Positions 38,531 to 48,560 of a stretch of DNA of 64,000 nt are shown here, one piece after another. Position 1 is the stretch's first letter. Each line of letters opens with the position of its first letter. The notes beneath the pieces were generated by a model. That model did not search any database, was not told where the DNA came from, and worked only from the letters and a program-made list of their open reading frames with translations. This DNA is from Fictibacillus terranigra (GTDB lineage: Bacteria > Bacillota > Bacilli > Bacillales > Fictibacillaceae), in assembly GCF_030412265.1 (NCBI RefSeq), contig NZ_JAUHLN010000002.1, forward strand, positions 620,001 through 684,000. Reading direction: 5' to 3'. A program made the position numbers and the translations under genes.

Positions 38531-39052
38531 TTACGATTTGTCTTTGTCAAAAAACTTGGCAAGATCCGCAAGTCTAGGATCAATCTTGTTCTTGCGTTCT
38601 TCCTCTGTAACGACCTGCCATCCTTCTCCTTCAGGCGGAGCCTTTTTATCCTTGGCATCAGGCGAGGCTACCACTTTGATCGGCTTTTCAAGCAGAATAT
38701 GCTCTTGTATATAAGGCATCAGATCGAGGAAATGCCCTCCAACCGTATGAAGGTTCTCTTCTTCAACCGGTACCTTATATGAGGGATCCAGAAGAAAGAT
38801 TTCGGTTGTCTTTATCGAAAATGGAAAATGGACATCGGCCAGCGTATTCGAGCAAGGAAGAACCATTTCTCCCTCAATTTTCAGGTAGAATGTGGCCTTT
38901 TGCTGTGTTACATCGGCATGTCCGCTAACATGAACAGGCGGTATATCGCGAATTTCTTTATCAAGCGATTTAATTTCACTTGCATCAACATACTCATCAA
39001 ATTCAAGCGGTTTTCGATAAAAGTTTTTTAATTCCTGTAGTGACCATTTCAT
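38531..39052 (-). CDS. ylbN: DUF177/YceD family protein YlbN
   Basis: The 173-residue DUF177 protein is conserved upstream of rpmF in most bacteria and thought to act in 23S rRNA accumulation or large-subunit assembly. The visible core is VHVSGHADVTQQKATFYLKIEG, with the conserved CSNTLADVHFPF. The tail is acidic/lysine-rich. Starts at ATG 39052. It is first in the operon with rpmF, behind a perfect-spacing SigA promoter. Confidence 0.92.
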   Translation of the reverse strand: MKWSLQELKNFYRKPLEFDEYVDASEIKSLDKEIRDIPPVHVSGHADVTQQKATFYLKIEGEMVLPCSNTLADVHFPFSIKTTEIFLLDPSYKVPVEEENLHTVGGHFLDLMPYIQEHILLEKPIKVVASPDAKDKKAPPEGEGWQVVTEEERKNKIDPRLADLAKFFDKDKS

Positions 39053-39080
39053 CTATTTTCACCTCAAGGCAACAGTAATA

Positions 39081-39109
39081 ATTATATCGGCCATAAAGAG
39101 AAATGTCAA
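39081..39109 (-). promoter_or_regulatory. Consensus SigA promoter of ylbN-rpmF
   Basis: TTGACA (39104-39109), 17 bases and TATAAT (39081-39086) on the minus strand, a full consensus match, 29 bases upstream of the ylbN start. Such strength fits a ribosomal-protein operon. Confidence 0.92.
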
Positions 39110-39200
39110 CATAATATCTTTACAGCATGTTCTTTAAAGAAACAGTAAATAGCGTTAAACTAGAAGTAACAAGAAGGCGATTCAAAAAGGAGGTTAATCC

Positions 39201-40442
39201 GTGAAGGCCTGCGGAATTATTGTTGAATATAATCCTTTCCATAATGGACATTCTTATCATTTGCAACAATCAAAAAAACAAACAGAAAGTGACATAATTG
39301 TTGCCGTCATGAGCGGAAACTTCCTACAGCGTGGTGAACCCGCCATCCTTTCGAAGTGGGACCGGACAAGAACAGCCCTTATGGGAGGCGCTGACCTGGT
39401 TATTGAACTTCCTTACCTGTTCGCCGTCTCACCTGCCCCCGTTTTTGCCCAATCCAGTGTCATTTTGTTAAATGAAATGGGTGTTGACGCTGTCTGTTTT
39501 GGCAGTGAATCAGGAAACATGGATACATTCTACCACACCATTTCTGAACTGGAGAAGCAGAAGACACTGTATGATGATTCTTTTCGTTCATACATTAAAC
39601 AAGGTCATTCCTATCCGAAGGCGTCTTCCCTTGCTGCTGGGGCACTTTCATTAGGTGATCAGGCATTGGATCTGTCCAAGCCTAACAACATTTTAGGCAT
39701 TGAATATGTGAAATCCATTCTGAGCCATCAATTTCCAATCAGGCCAGAGACGATCAAACGGATTGGCGCTGCGTACCACGATGATCAGATCACTGCACAT
39801 AAAATCGCAAGTGCTACCGCCATCCGAAAAACATTATTGGAATCTGAAAAAATAGACATCACAATGATTGATGAAGCGGTTCCTGGCTACACGCGGGATA
39901 TACTAATAAAACATTTGAAGGAATCTGGCACTTTTACCACTTGGGAAAACCTGTACCCGTTGCTAAGATATAAATTGCTCTCATCAACACCAGAGCAGTT
40001 GAGAGAGCTGTATGAAACAGAAGAAGGCTTGGAGCATCGTCTCCGTTCAGTCATCACCGGGGCCAATCATTTTCATGAGTTTATGTCCGCATTAAAAACA
40101 AAGCGCTATACATGGACGAGGCTTCAGAGGATGTGCCTTCATATTTTGCACAATGTGAACAAAAGAGCAGCCGCAGAATGGATCAGCCAAAAGCCTCCCT
40201 ACATTCGTATCCTCGGGATGAGCGATGAAGGACAGCAATACTTGAAAACACGCAAGAATGAAGTGAACGTTCCGATTGTCTCGACCGTTTCCCAGCACAA
40301 TCACCCGATGCTTGAACTCGAACAGCGTGTTTCATCGATCTATTATGCAGGATATCCGCAATCCGTTCTAACAAAAAAAATAAAGGAAGAGTACAGTACC
40401 CCTCCTTTACGTTATGACAGGAGCAGAGGCCTCTTTCAATAG
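39201..40442 (+). CDS. tmcAL: tRNA(Met) cytidine acetate ligase TmcAL (YlbM)
   Basis: Makes N4-acetylcytidine at the wobble position of elongator tRNA-Met from acetate and ATP. The 413-residue protein opens with a nucleotidyltransferase fold: GIIVEYNPFHNGHSYHL contains the HNGH variant of HIGH, followed by MSGNFLQRGEPA and WDRT. A C-terminal helical tRNA-binding part follows. GTG 39201 starts it with GGAGG upstream. Divergent from ylbN. Confidence 0.94.
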   Translation: MKACGIIVEYNPFHNGHSYHLQQSKKQTESDIIVAVMSGNFLQRGEPAILSKWDRTRTALMGGADLVIELPYLFAVSPAPVFAQSSVILLNEMGVDAVCFGSESGNMDTFYHTISELEKQKTLYDDSFRSYIKQGHSYPKASSLAAGALSLGDQALDLSKPNNILGIEYVKSILSHQFPIRPETIKRIGAAYHDDQITAHKIASATAIRKTLLESEKIDITMIDEAVPGYTRDILIKHLKESGTFTTWENLYPLLRYKLLSSTPEQLRELYETEEGLEHRLRSVITGANHFHEFMSALKTKRYTWTRLQRMCLHILHNVNKRAAAEWISQKPPYIRILGMSDEGQQYLKTRKNEVNVPIVSTVSQHNHPMLELEQRVSSIYYAGYPQSVLTKKIKEEYSTPPLRYDRSRGLFQ

Positions 40443-40455
40443 GCCTCTGCTTTTT
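40423..40455 (+). terminator. Terminator of ylbM
   Basis: GCAGAGGCC (40423-40431) pairs with GGCCTCTGC (40442-40450), followed by TTTTTATTTT. The ylbM stop lies inside the loop. Confidence 0.88.
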
Positions 40456-41497
40456 ATTTTAATTTCTTCAGATAATTGAGGGCGTCATCCATTTTTTTAA
40501 CGGGTACAATTTTCATATCCGTATTAATATCCTTCGCTGCTTTTTTAGCATCCTTATAATTATTGGCGCTGACTGGCGCAAAGAAAATTTCAGCGCCAGC
40601 TTTATCCGCTGCCACAATTTTCTGCTGTATGCCCCCGATCGGGCCAACTTCTTCATTAATATTTATTGTCCCTGTTCCTGCAATCCTATGGCCTTTGGTC
40701 ATGTCTCCTTTTGTCAGCTGGTTCAATATTTCTAAAGAAAACATTAAACCTGCTGAGGGGCCGCCGATTTCACTTGTTTTGATGTTAATGGGCGGATCCA
40801 CTTTGATCTCTACATCTGTTACAGGGTATGTAATACCGATACCGGACTTCTTTTCATTATTCTGGCTGAGCTTCTTAGGGAATTTGGCGAGGGCTACAGT
40901 CTTTGTGAACGATTTTTTCCCTCTGAGCACTTTTAATTGTACTTTGTCTCCCGCTTTTTTCCCGCCAAGGGTTTCCAAGAGTTCTTCTGTTGTTTTAACC
41001 GGTTTTCCATCCAACTCTGTAATTTCATCTCCGACTTTTAGTTTACCTTCCGCAGGCATTCCTGAAATAATTCCAGTGACATATACTCCTTTGCTGATGA
41101 TCTTTACACTTTTCCCTGCTTTACGATAAGCAACAACAGTTGCAGCATGCTGGGAATCCTGCATCATTTGAAGCTGACGCTGGTTGTACTCTTCATCGGT
41201 TTCATCATCAGAACGCACTTCTTTTGCCGGAAGGAGTTCCCGGTAATCGCTTACTTTTGCATATAAATATTGCGGAATATTGGCTTTTCCAATTCGTACT
41301 GTGGTCAGCATGAAACTTCCTTTTTCTTTGTCTCCATCTTTCACGTGAATAATGGGTGCAAGTTCATTGGCGCTTCCTGGCGAAGTCACATAGTAGGGCA
41401 GTGGATAAAGTGCGATGACAAGTGCCAGCACGATAACCCCGAGAAGTGACAGCTTACTGATCCGGTTCGATCTCCGGGGATTTTGATAGTCTTTCAT
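40454..41497 (-). CDS. ylbL: PDZ-Lon-like secreted/membrane protease YlbL
   Basis: S16-type serine protease with a PDZ domain, 347 residues. A basic N-terminus and membrane helix (about 14-34) precede the PDZ domain (about 140-205: GIISGMPAEGKLKVGDEITELDGKPV region) and the Lon-like catalytic domain with Ser in GGPSAGLMFS and Lys in VAADKAGAE. In B. subtilis YlbL helps remove the checkpoint inhibitor YneA. ATG 41497 was chosen after AAGGAG. Overlaps ylbK by 44 bases. Confidence 0.93.
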   Translation of the reverse strand: MKDYQNPRRSNRISKLSLLGVIVLALVIALYPLPYYVTSPGSANELAPIIHVKDGDKEKGSFMLTTVRIGKANIPQYLYAKVSDYRELLPAKEVRSDDETDEEYNQRQLQMMQDSQHAATVVAYRKAGKSVKIISKGVYVTGIISGMPAEGKLKVGDEITELDGKPVKTTEELLETLGGKKAGDKVQLKVLRGKKSFTKTVALAKFPKKLSQNNEKKSGIGITYPVTDVEIKVDPPINIKTSEIGGPSAGLMFSLEILNQLTKGDMTKGHRIAGTGTININEEVGPIGGIQQKIVAADKAGAEIFFAPVSANNYKDAKKAAKDINTDMKIVPVKKMDDALNYLKKLK

Positions 41498-42281
41498 GAT
41501 TGTTCTCCTTCCAAGTTTCAATTTTCCTTTTAATCATCCCAATTTTACTCTTTCCTGCTTCTTCACCAATCGAGATGATTTCATTTACATTTTTAAAAGC
41601 AGTCGAGCTGTATTGTTCAACCATTGGCCTGATCATAATATCAGCAGAAATTTCATGATATCGGACAATTTCTCTTTGCATGATATCAATGCTCTGGACA
41701 ATAACGTCCAGAATGGAAGCCATCTCCGGCTGTGCTTTAAAATGGGAGATATCAACAGCGATCACAATATCCGCCCCCATTTCCCTTACAACAGCTGCCG
41801 GCACTCTTTCAATCACTCCTCCATCAACAAGCAGTCTGCCGTCTATTTTTTCTGGGACAAAAATGCCCGGAATGGAAATACTTGCACGAACCGCCTCTGC
41901 AATCGGACCGTTTCTGAAAACAACCTTTTCACCTTTGATCAAATCTGTGGCGACAATTGAAAGCGGGATGATCGTGTCTTCTATCTTTTTATTTTGTGTG
42001 AGCAGACGGACAAGTTCCTTAATTTTTTTCCCAGAAACAAATCCCATTTTGGGAACCGTATAATCCATATAATACTTTCTTTTAAACAAAGTTGCCATTT
42101 TTATAAGATTCTCATTGTTATGCCCCATTCCGACCATAGCTCCGACCAGGGCACCCATACTGCTTCCAGCGATCATATCAATCGGTATATCCGCTTCGCG
42201 AAGGGCTTTGATCACCCCTATGTGAGCAAACCCCCTAGCTCCTCCTGACCCAAGTGCCAAACCGATGATCGGCCTCTGCAT
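41454..42281 (-). CDS. ylbK: Patatin-like phospholipase YlbK
   Basis: Predicted serine lipid hydrolase of 275 residues. The oxyanion motif GSGGARGFAHIG (11-22), nucleophile Ser41 in GSSMG and the catalytic Asp in DGG (LLVDGGVIERVP) give the full patatin dyad. Activity on a specific lipid is unknown. ATG 42281 follows GGAGGAG; a TTG immediately before it also reads in frame. It is the upstream partner of ylbL. Confidence 0.9.
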   Translation of the reverse strand: MQRPIIGLALGSGGARGFAHIGVIKALREADIPIDMIAGSSMGALVGAMVGMGHNNENLIKMATLFKRKYYMDYTVPKMGFVSGKKIKELVRLLTQNKKIEDTIIPLSIVATDLIKGEKVVFRNGPIAEAVRASISIPGIFVPEKIDGRLLVDGGVIERVPAAVVREMGADIVIAVDISHFKAQPEMASILDVIVQSIDIMQREIVRYHEISADIMIRPMVEQYSSTAFKNVNEIISIGEEAGKSKIGMIKRKIETWKENNHERLSKSPEIEPDQ

Positions 42282-42405
42282 CAAAGACTCCTCCTAACCT
42301 ATTGTCCTTTTTAAGATATGGTCTAATTTACTTGTCTATACGTATAAATATATAGATGGACAAGGGACCGCTGATCGGTCTCTCTTGATGAAACGGGGGA
42401 TGAAA

Positions 42406-44144
<1,739 letters not shown>

Positions 44145-44702
44145 TTATTCGTCTCTCTTCAAGTACAAAGAGAGCTTCGTGCTCCCATACGTCTCTTCTC
44201 TGACTCTTTCTAAACTTCCGATCGAGGAAGGAAGAATTACCCCTGGATCATGTTCTGCAACGACCTGAACCCCATCACCTAACAATCCATATTCATCCAG
44301 CTTTTCCACGTCGTCAGCAATCCGCTGCTTTGCGTAAGGAGGATCAAGAAGAACGAGATCAAATTGAAACTCCCTTTTTTTTAATGCTTTTAATGCCCGA
44401 TGGGATTCAATTCTATATACTTCAGTCTTCTCTTCATAACCGCATGCTTTAATATTGTTTTTTATCGTCTCTGCGGCTTTAGGATCACGGTCTACAAAGA
44501 TCATTTTATCCATTCCCCGGCTTAGGGCCTCAATCCCGAGCCCGCCGCTTCCTCCATACAGATCCAGTCCGGCCCCGCCTGCAAAATAAGGACCGATAAT
44601 ATTAAAAAGCGATTCTTTAATTTTATCTGTTGTTGGACGTGTCGATTGTCCAGGAACAGCCTTTAAAGGTCTGCCCTTGCATTCTCCTGAAATAACTCTC
44701 AT
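44145..44702 (-). CDS. rsmD: 16S rRNA (guanine-966-N2)-methyltransferase RsmD
   Basis: SAM-dependent methyltransferase for G966 of 16S rRNA, YlbH in B. subtilis. The 185-residue protein starts MRVISGECKGRPLKAV and shows the SAM-binding DLYGGSGGLGIEALSRG and the catalytic DLVLLDPPYAKQ (DPPY). ATG 44702 was chosen over an upstream in-frame ATG at 44720. It is 24 bases upstream of coaD, as usual. Confidence 0.97.
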   Translation of the reverse strand: MRVISGECKGRPLKAVPGQSTRPTTDKIKESLFNIIGPYFAGGAGLDLYGGSGGLGIEALSRGMDKMIFVDRDPKAAETIKNNIKACGYEEKTEVYRIESHRALKALKKREFQFDLVLLDPPYAKQRIADDVEKLDEYGLLGDGVQVVAEHDPGVILPSSIGSLERVREETYGSTKLSLYLKRDE

Positions 44703-44826
44703 TTTTTCCACACCTAACATGAAGTAATAAAATGGTCTCGCAACGGTCTATGCCGTCATTTCTTCATTATCCTATCACATTTATTTTAGAATAAACAGAA
44801 ACTGACAGTAATTTTGTCCGTTGAAA

Positions 44827-44855
44827 GTATAGAAAATCCGGCTGGGGCCATACTA
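44827..44855 (+). promoter_or_regulatory. SigF/SigG forespore promoter of the csfG-like RNA
   Basis: GTATA (44827-44831), a 17-base spacer and CATACTA (44849-44855). The -35 is perfect and the -10 fits CATNNTA exactly. The preceding GG also fits the SigF form GGNNANANT. This predicts forespore-specific transcription starting near 44861. Confidence 0.85.
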
Positions 44856-44860
44856 AAGAT

Positions 44861-45015
44861 AACAACATCCCTAACTGATGTTGTTGCCAACCGCGGAGAA
44901 GACTTACTTCCCCATAAGTTCTTCCTCCGGTTTCTCCTCTCCCATCGCCTTAAAGATAGTAAAATTGTTTTTACTTATCCTTGGGCAACCCGCAGAAGTT
45001 CTGCGGGTTTTTTTT
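44861..45015 (+). ncRNA. csfG: CsfG sporulation small RNA (probable)
   Basis: No coding frame occupies this 155-base stretch between rsmD (ylbH) and ylbG, the known location of CsfG in Bacillus. It begins with a perfect nine-pair hairpin (44861-44869 with 44877-44885). A long imperfect stem follows (about 44890-44931), whose loop is CTTCCCCA. Next come a pyrimidine-rich linker (CTCCTCTCCC, 44934-44943), a hairpin at about 44955-44979, and an intrinsic terminator. The forespore promoter, length, location and C-rich unpaired segments all fit the CsfG family as I recall it. The C-rich loops could pair with Shine-Dalgarno sequences; that is inference. Confidence 0.85.
44987..45015 (+). terminator. 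Terminator of the csfG-like RNA
   Basis: AACCCGCAGAA and TTCTGCGGGTT form an 11-pair stem with almost no loop, followed by eight Ts. Confidence 0.93.
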
Positions 45016-45094
45016 ATGGAACAGGGCTGGCTTTCACTTTTCAGCCTGAGCCTTGTGTGCTAAAGTCAAAGATAGAAAGGGGGCATCGAATCGT

Positions 45095-45472
45095 ATGATT
45101 CAGCGTTTTATAGAGCTTGGAGAAGGCTACTCGGATATTTATGAACTCATGGAAATTGCTGAAACAAACAAAAGAAGAGTCAGTCAGCTGCTCTGTCTGA
45201 GAACAGAGATTCATGGCAATCCAAAAGCTTCATTCATTGTCGTTCTGGATCCTGCAAACGAAGGGAATTTTCAGCCGCTCTACATATGCCGTGAAGGAAT
45301 TCCTGCCGATTCAAAACGTTTTAAGCTTTTTGAAGAGCTCTCCCGAAAACTTGAAAAAGAGATCATCATGTTTGACGTGAAACCTTCTGGCGACTTTGGA
45401 GAGAAAGAGCTGTATTACCACTATCTGACCGGTATTTTGCGCTTAAACTATCTTATTCCGCCATTGTCATAA
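45095..45472 (+). CDS. Conserved hypothetical protein, possibly DUF7147
   Basis: A 125-residue cytoplasmic protein starting MIQRFIELGEGYSDIYELME and ending in LRLNYLIPPLS. I recall similar proteins at this locus in several Bacillaceae, without known function. It is alpha/beta in look, with no membrane segment or cysteine motif; a conserved-looking EKELYYHYLTGILRLN region lies near the end. ATG 45095 follows AAAGGGGG at 11 bases. No clear promoter of its own was found, so readthrough past the csfG terminator is possible. Confidence 0.8.
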   Translation: MIQRFIELGEGYSDIYELMEIAETNKRRVSQLLCLRTEIHGNPKASFIVVLDPANEGNFQPLYICREGIPADSKRFKLFEELSRKLEKEIIMFDVKPSGDFGEKELYYHYLTGILRLNYLIPPLS

Positions 45473-45498
45473 GTAAAGCGCATTGCTGAATCTGAGCA

Positions 45499-45534
45499 TA
45501 AAAAAAGATGACCCAATCCTGTTTTCGGGTCATC
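45499..45534 (-). terminator. Terminator of ylbG
   Basis: GATGACCC (45507-45514) pairs with GGGTCATC (45527-45534), followed by TTTTTTT on the minus strand. Confidence 0.85.
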
Positions 45535-45539
45535 CTACT

Positions 45540-45815
45540 TCATAATCCCATCTTATAATCATATTCCTTTGCTTTATCCGGAATCTTGCTCTCATATTCT
45601 GTTTTAATTTCATGTTTAAAGGATCGTTTCACTTCTTTTACGAAATGAAGAGATTCAAGTTTACTCGCAACATCTTCTATTTTAGAACCATCGCAATAAA
45701 TTACCGCATATTTCATCCGTTTAGAAATGTAATGCACATTTCCATATCTTCTCAGCTGCTTAGAAAATTTCAATGAATGCAAATAAACCGCAAGCCCCAT
45801 TCGGTTTCCAATCAT
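45540..45815 (-). CDS. ylbG: YlbG family protein (UPF0298)
   Basis: Small cytoplasmic protein of 91 residues, UPF0298 family, conserved next to ylbF in Bacillales and lactobacilli. Function unknown. The core [19 protein letters not shown] and the C-terminal EYDYKMGL are characteristic. ATG 45815 was selected because AAAGGAG lies 6 bases upstream; the frame stays open to 45881 without a good site. Confidence 0.9.
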   Translation of the reverse strand: MIGNRMGLAVYLHSLKFSKQLRRYGNVHYISKRMKYAVIYCDGSKIEDVASKLESLHFVKEVKRSFKHEIKTEYESKIPDKAKEYDYKMGL

Positions 45816-45909
45816 AAAATACTCCTTTACCACCATCATTTTTTTTAGTCTAGCACGATTATGATCAGTCTGCAATTTCATCCCATTTAATAAAGGGAGG
45901 GATTTCCTT

Positions 45910-46227
45910 ATGGATCTGGATCACATCTGGAACAGTTTCCTCGAGGCCATACGGCAGACGCCCTTTGTCCACTCGGCCGAAAAGAAACTGATCACCGGTT
46001 TGCCCTTCCTCTATATTAGAACGGATGGCACGGCGGATCGAACAAAAATTGAGGAAGAGCTGAAGAACCGCTCGATGCAGGCCATGAAGGGCAGTAGGCT
46101 AAATGCAGAATTATCCTATGTCCGGACAGATTCTGATTTATATGTATTCCGATTTCGTTTTCTTGTTCCTCAAATGAAGATGTTTTGCTGCGGCAACCTT
46201 TGTGAGGATTGTATCCGCTATCATTAA
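45910..46227 (+). CDS. Small Cys-rich hypothetical protein next to ricF
   Basis: I do not recognise this 105-residue protein. The first 90 residues look like an ordinary alpha/beta fold ([19 protein letters not shown], then two beta-rich stretches). The C-terminus carries a compact cysteine cluster CCGNLCEDC (Cys93, 94, 98, 101), suitable for metal or an iron-sulfur cluster. ATG 45910 follows GGGAGG. It is transcribed between and opposite to ylbG and ylbF (ricF), whose product also ends in a Cys cluster. The strong start signal supports it being real. Confidence 0.8.
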   Translation: MDLDHIWNSFLEAIRQTPFVHSAEKKLITGLPFLYIRTDGTADRTKIEEELKNRSMQAMKGSRLNAELSYVRTDSDLYVFRFRFLVPQMKMFCCGNLCEDCIRYH

Positions 46228-46232
46228 TATAG

Positions 46233-46258
46233 GAAAAATAGAGCTCCGTGAAGAGCTC
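46233..46258 (-). terminator. Terminator of ylbF
   Basis: GAGCTC (46241-46246) pairs with GAGCTC (46253-46258) around a six-base loop, followed on the minus strand by TATTTTTCC. Confidence 0.7.
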
Positions 46259-46699
46259 TTAACTGCAGCTGCATCCTCCGCCGCTTCCGCATCCTCCGCT
46301 GCAGCTTTTCGAATCAAAAAATGGATTGCCCGTAGGTACTTTGATATGCTCCGAAACGCTGCCGGCGATCAGAGAACTGCATTCGTTCAACAGACTTTCC
46401 AGTTCCTTCTCGGCTTTTTTGAAACCAGCGATGGTCTCATTAAAATCAAGTTCCCTTTTTAAAACCCTTACCTTTGTTGATACGGTCTTATAATCAGGAT
46501 GATATTTTCCAAAACGCTGCACTTCTTCATACAATTCTTTTGCTTTATTGAATTCCATGATAAGTTTCTGTGCGTTTGCGTCTTGTTCAAGATTATATTT
46601 AAACACTCGGTATTGTATGGCAGCTTCAGATTCAGCTATCATTTTTCCGAGAGAATAGGATTCATCCAGCAATTCAATATCCAGCACTGATCCCAACAT
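46259..46699 (-). CDS. ricF: RicF (YlbF), Y-complex subunit
   Basis: Member of the YlbF/YmcA family. With RicA and RicT it forms the Y-complex, which stimulates RNase Y-dependent mRNA processing and promotes competence, biofilm formation and sporulation. The 146-residue protein is mostly helical and ends in CSGGCGSGGGCSCS (Cys133, 137, 143, 145), the segment tied to iron-sulfur binding. ATG 46699 follows GGGAG by 8 bases. A TATAAT upstream (about 46749-46754) may be its -10. Confidence 0.94.
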   Translation of the reverse strand: MLGSVLDIELLDESYSLGKMIAESEAAIQYRVFKYNLEQDANAQKLIMEFNKAKELYEEVQRFGKYHPDYKTVSTKVRVLKRELDFNETIAGFKKAEKELESLLNECSSLIAGSVSEHIKVPTGNPFFDSKSCSGGCGSGGGCSCS

Positions 46700-46794
46700 C
46701 CCTCTCACTCCCTGCAATGATTACTTATTCTTTTTCGTTTCATCCTATTATAGCTGAATTTTTTACGAGATAAAAGAAAATCAGCCAAATAACG

Positions 46795-46824
46795 TTGACT
46801 CCATTCGTTGAAAAAAAGTATAAT
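46795..46824 (+). promoter_or_regulatory. SigA promoter of the ATP-grasp gene
   Basis: TTGACT (46795-46800), 18 bases and TATAAT (46819-46824), about 38 bases upstream of the ATP-grasp start codon. Confidence 0.8.
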
Positions 46825-46861
46825 ACTCTCGTTTGAAAGACTTGGAGAGCGAGGATCCCAA

Positions 46862-47632
46862 ATGAAACTTGTGACGTTTAATCCTTTTAGAACGATTGGA
46901 ATACCTAATATACAATATGTGAAGCCCGATAACATGTTTAAAGAACTCGATAAGATTAAAGCAGCCGACATTCTTCTTTTCCCCGAAAATTGGCAGGTAA
47001 ATTCACTGGTCTATGGTATGAAGAAAAAAATATTTCCTAGCATTGAAAGCATTCAGCTCGGGTACAGCAAAATGGAAATGACACGCGCGCTGTGGACGGT
47101 TTGTCCAGAAAACCTTCCCTACACCGAAATCCTCGGAAATTCCAGAGAGAACAAGCGGAAAGTGCTGGAATCGTTTCCATTACCCTTTGTTGCCAAAGAA
47201 ATCCGGAATTCGATGGGAAAAGGTGTGTTTCTCGTTCATAACGAGCAGGAATTTGATGAGTACGCACAAGCAAACGATGTTTTCTATGTACAGGAATATC
47301 TACCGATCGACCGTGACCTTCGAGTATGTGTGGTTGGCGATGAGATTATCGGCAGTTATTGGCGTATAGGCAGCAACGGCTTTCATAATAATGTAAGCCA
47401 AGGCGGAACCATTTCATTTGATGACATTCCTCGAGAAGCATTAGAGCTTGTCCTTCGTGTGTCTAAAGAACTAAATATTAATCATGCCGGCTTTGATATC
47501 GTTGCGGCGAACGGCCGTTTTTATATCCTGGAATTCAATGTTCTGTTTGGCAACCAGGCGTTTAACCACATCGATGTATCTCCAGAGAAAAAAATCCATG
47601 ATTACCTTTTATCTTCCGGAAAGAACCGGTAG
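46862..47632 (+). CDS. RimK-like ATP-grasp ligase
   Basis: Predicted ATP-dependent carboxylate-amine ligase of 256 residues in the RimK-like ATP-grasp group. Visible elements are PLPFVAKEIRNSMGKGVFLV (ATP-binding Lys and Gly loop), VQEYLPIDRDLRVCVVGDEIIGSYWR and EFNVLFGNQAF, where the metal-binding E-x-N is seen in LEFN. Substrates are unknown. ATG 46862 follows GAGGATCC. A SigA promoter drives it in isolation between ricF and ylbE, where B. subtilis has no such gene. Confidence 0.85.
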   Translation: MKLVTFNPFRTIGIPNIQYVKPDNMFKELDKIKAADILLFPENWQVNSLVYGMKKKIFPSIESIQLGYSKMEMTRALWTVCPENLPYTEILGNSRENKRKVLESFPLPFVAKEIRNSMGKGVFLVHNEQEFDEYAQANDVFYVQEYLPIDRDLRVCVVGDEIIGSYWRIGSNGFHNNVSQGGTISFDDIPREALELVLRVSKELNINHAGFDIVAANGRFYILEFNVLFGNQAFNHIDVSPEKKIHDYLLSSGKNR

Positions 47633-47679
47633 ATTGGATTATTCTTTTTATACGATGAATAGAGAAGCCTATAGCAGGC

Positions 47680-47925
47680 CTATAGGTCTTCCCCTTTTCC
47701 CATCATACTCAGAAAATCAATCATTAAGCCTACCGTTTTCACTTGGTTGTGAAACTTATCGATCCGCTGGCCAAATGTTCTTCCAAAGAACACATTCGCT
47801 TCATTTTCCATAACTTCCAGCAAGAGAGGATTCCTCGAAAGATCGCGATACCATCGAGGCTGTTCCCGAATAAAAAATTTGAGATCCGGCCTTGTATTTA
47901 AATAATCGATAATTTCTCTTCTCAT
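47680..47925 (-). CDS. ylbE: YlbE-like protein
   Basis: The 81-residue helical protein of the YlbE family shows EIIDYLNTRPDLKFFIREQPRWY (key part FIREQPRWYRDLSRNP). Function unknown; the family is confined to Bacillales. ATG 47925 follows GGGGTG; an in-frame ATG three codons earlier overlaps that site. It lies 12 bases downstream of ylbD and is probably co-transcribed. Confidence 0.88.
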   Translation of the reverse strand: MRREIIDYLNTRPDLKFFIREQPRWYRDLSRNPLLLEVMENEANVFFGRTFGQRIDKFHNQVKTVGLMIDFLSMMGKGEDL

Positions 47926-47937
47926 CCGGCACACCCC

Positions 47938-48375
47938 TTAGTCTTTAAAGATAGAAAAATAACTTTCACCTGGTTTGGTCGGCGGACCCTGAACGGGCTT
48001 GCTGCCCTGAAATTGCTTTAGCAGCTGATGAATGCCTTCGATTGCCCCGCTGAACTGGGCAATGTGCTGCTGAAGCTCACTGACATTGATGTCCCGAAAC
48101 ATGGAGAAAACATCGCCGACTGTAATCTCTTTTTTTGGCGGTTGGTCAGCTGGTGCCTGTTTCTGCTTTCTTTCTTTCAGCCCCCTGAAATGATCGCTCT
48201 TTACCGCCTCCTCATCTTGAACCGACTTGAACGGATCCCAGCTTTCATGTTCTTCTCCGAGGAAATACCAGTCTTCATAAACATCCCTCCACGAACGTTT
48301 ATTTGAACGGACTTCACTTATCAGCTTAGGATGTTTCTGAACAAATATTCGGAATGCCTCAACGTCTTTTTTCAT
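47938..48375 (-). CDS. ylbD: YlbD family spore-coat-associated protein
   Basis: The 145-residue YlbD family protein has an N-terminal helix-rich core (FRIFVQKHPKLISEVRSNKRSW, DVYEDWYFLGEEHESWDPF as landmarks at about 8-47) and a Gln/Pro-rich C-terminus. Family members are annotated as putative coat proteins; evidence for that is limited. ATG 48375 follows GGGGGTG. No clear SigE or SigK promoter was seen in the 185 bases upstream. Confidence 0.88.
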   Translation of the reverse strand: MKKDVEAFRIFVQKHPKLISEVRSNKRSWRDVYEDWYFLGEEHESWDPFKSVQDEEAVKSDHFRGLKERKQKQAPADQPPKKEITVGDVFSMFRDINVSELQQHIAQFSGAIEGIHQLLKQFQGSKPVQGPPTKPGESYFSIFKD

Positions 48376-48560
48376 CTTCTCACCCCCGGCTGTCCTTCAA
48401 CGACTAGAATTCACCTACTACATGATACAGTTCCGCCTATAAAAAGGTGCGCCTATTTTTGCAGTGCTGATGGTTAAACATCATTGTTATCCTTTGCTCT
48501 TTATGTCAAAATTGAAGAGCAGCCGGGTGTTGCAACTAGACAGAGAGAGAGGAAATAAAG

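Noticed and set aside
40563-41129. 188-codon plus-strand frame antisense to ylbL
   Set aside because: It is a shadow of the YlbL PDZ and Lon-like coding frame.
44814-45098. 94-codon plus-strand frame between rsmD and the hypothetical gene
   Set aside because: It runs straight through the csfG promoter, hairpins and terminator; no ribosome site and no protein-like pattern.
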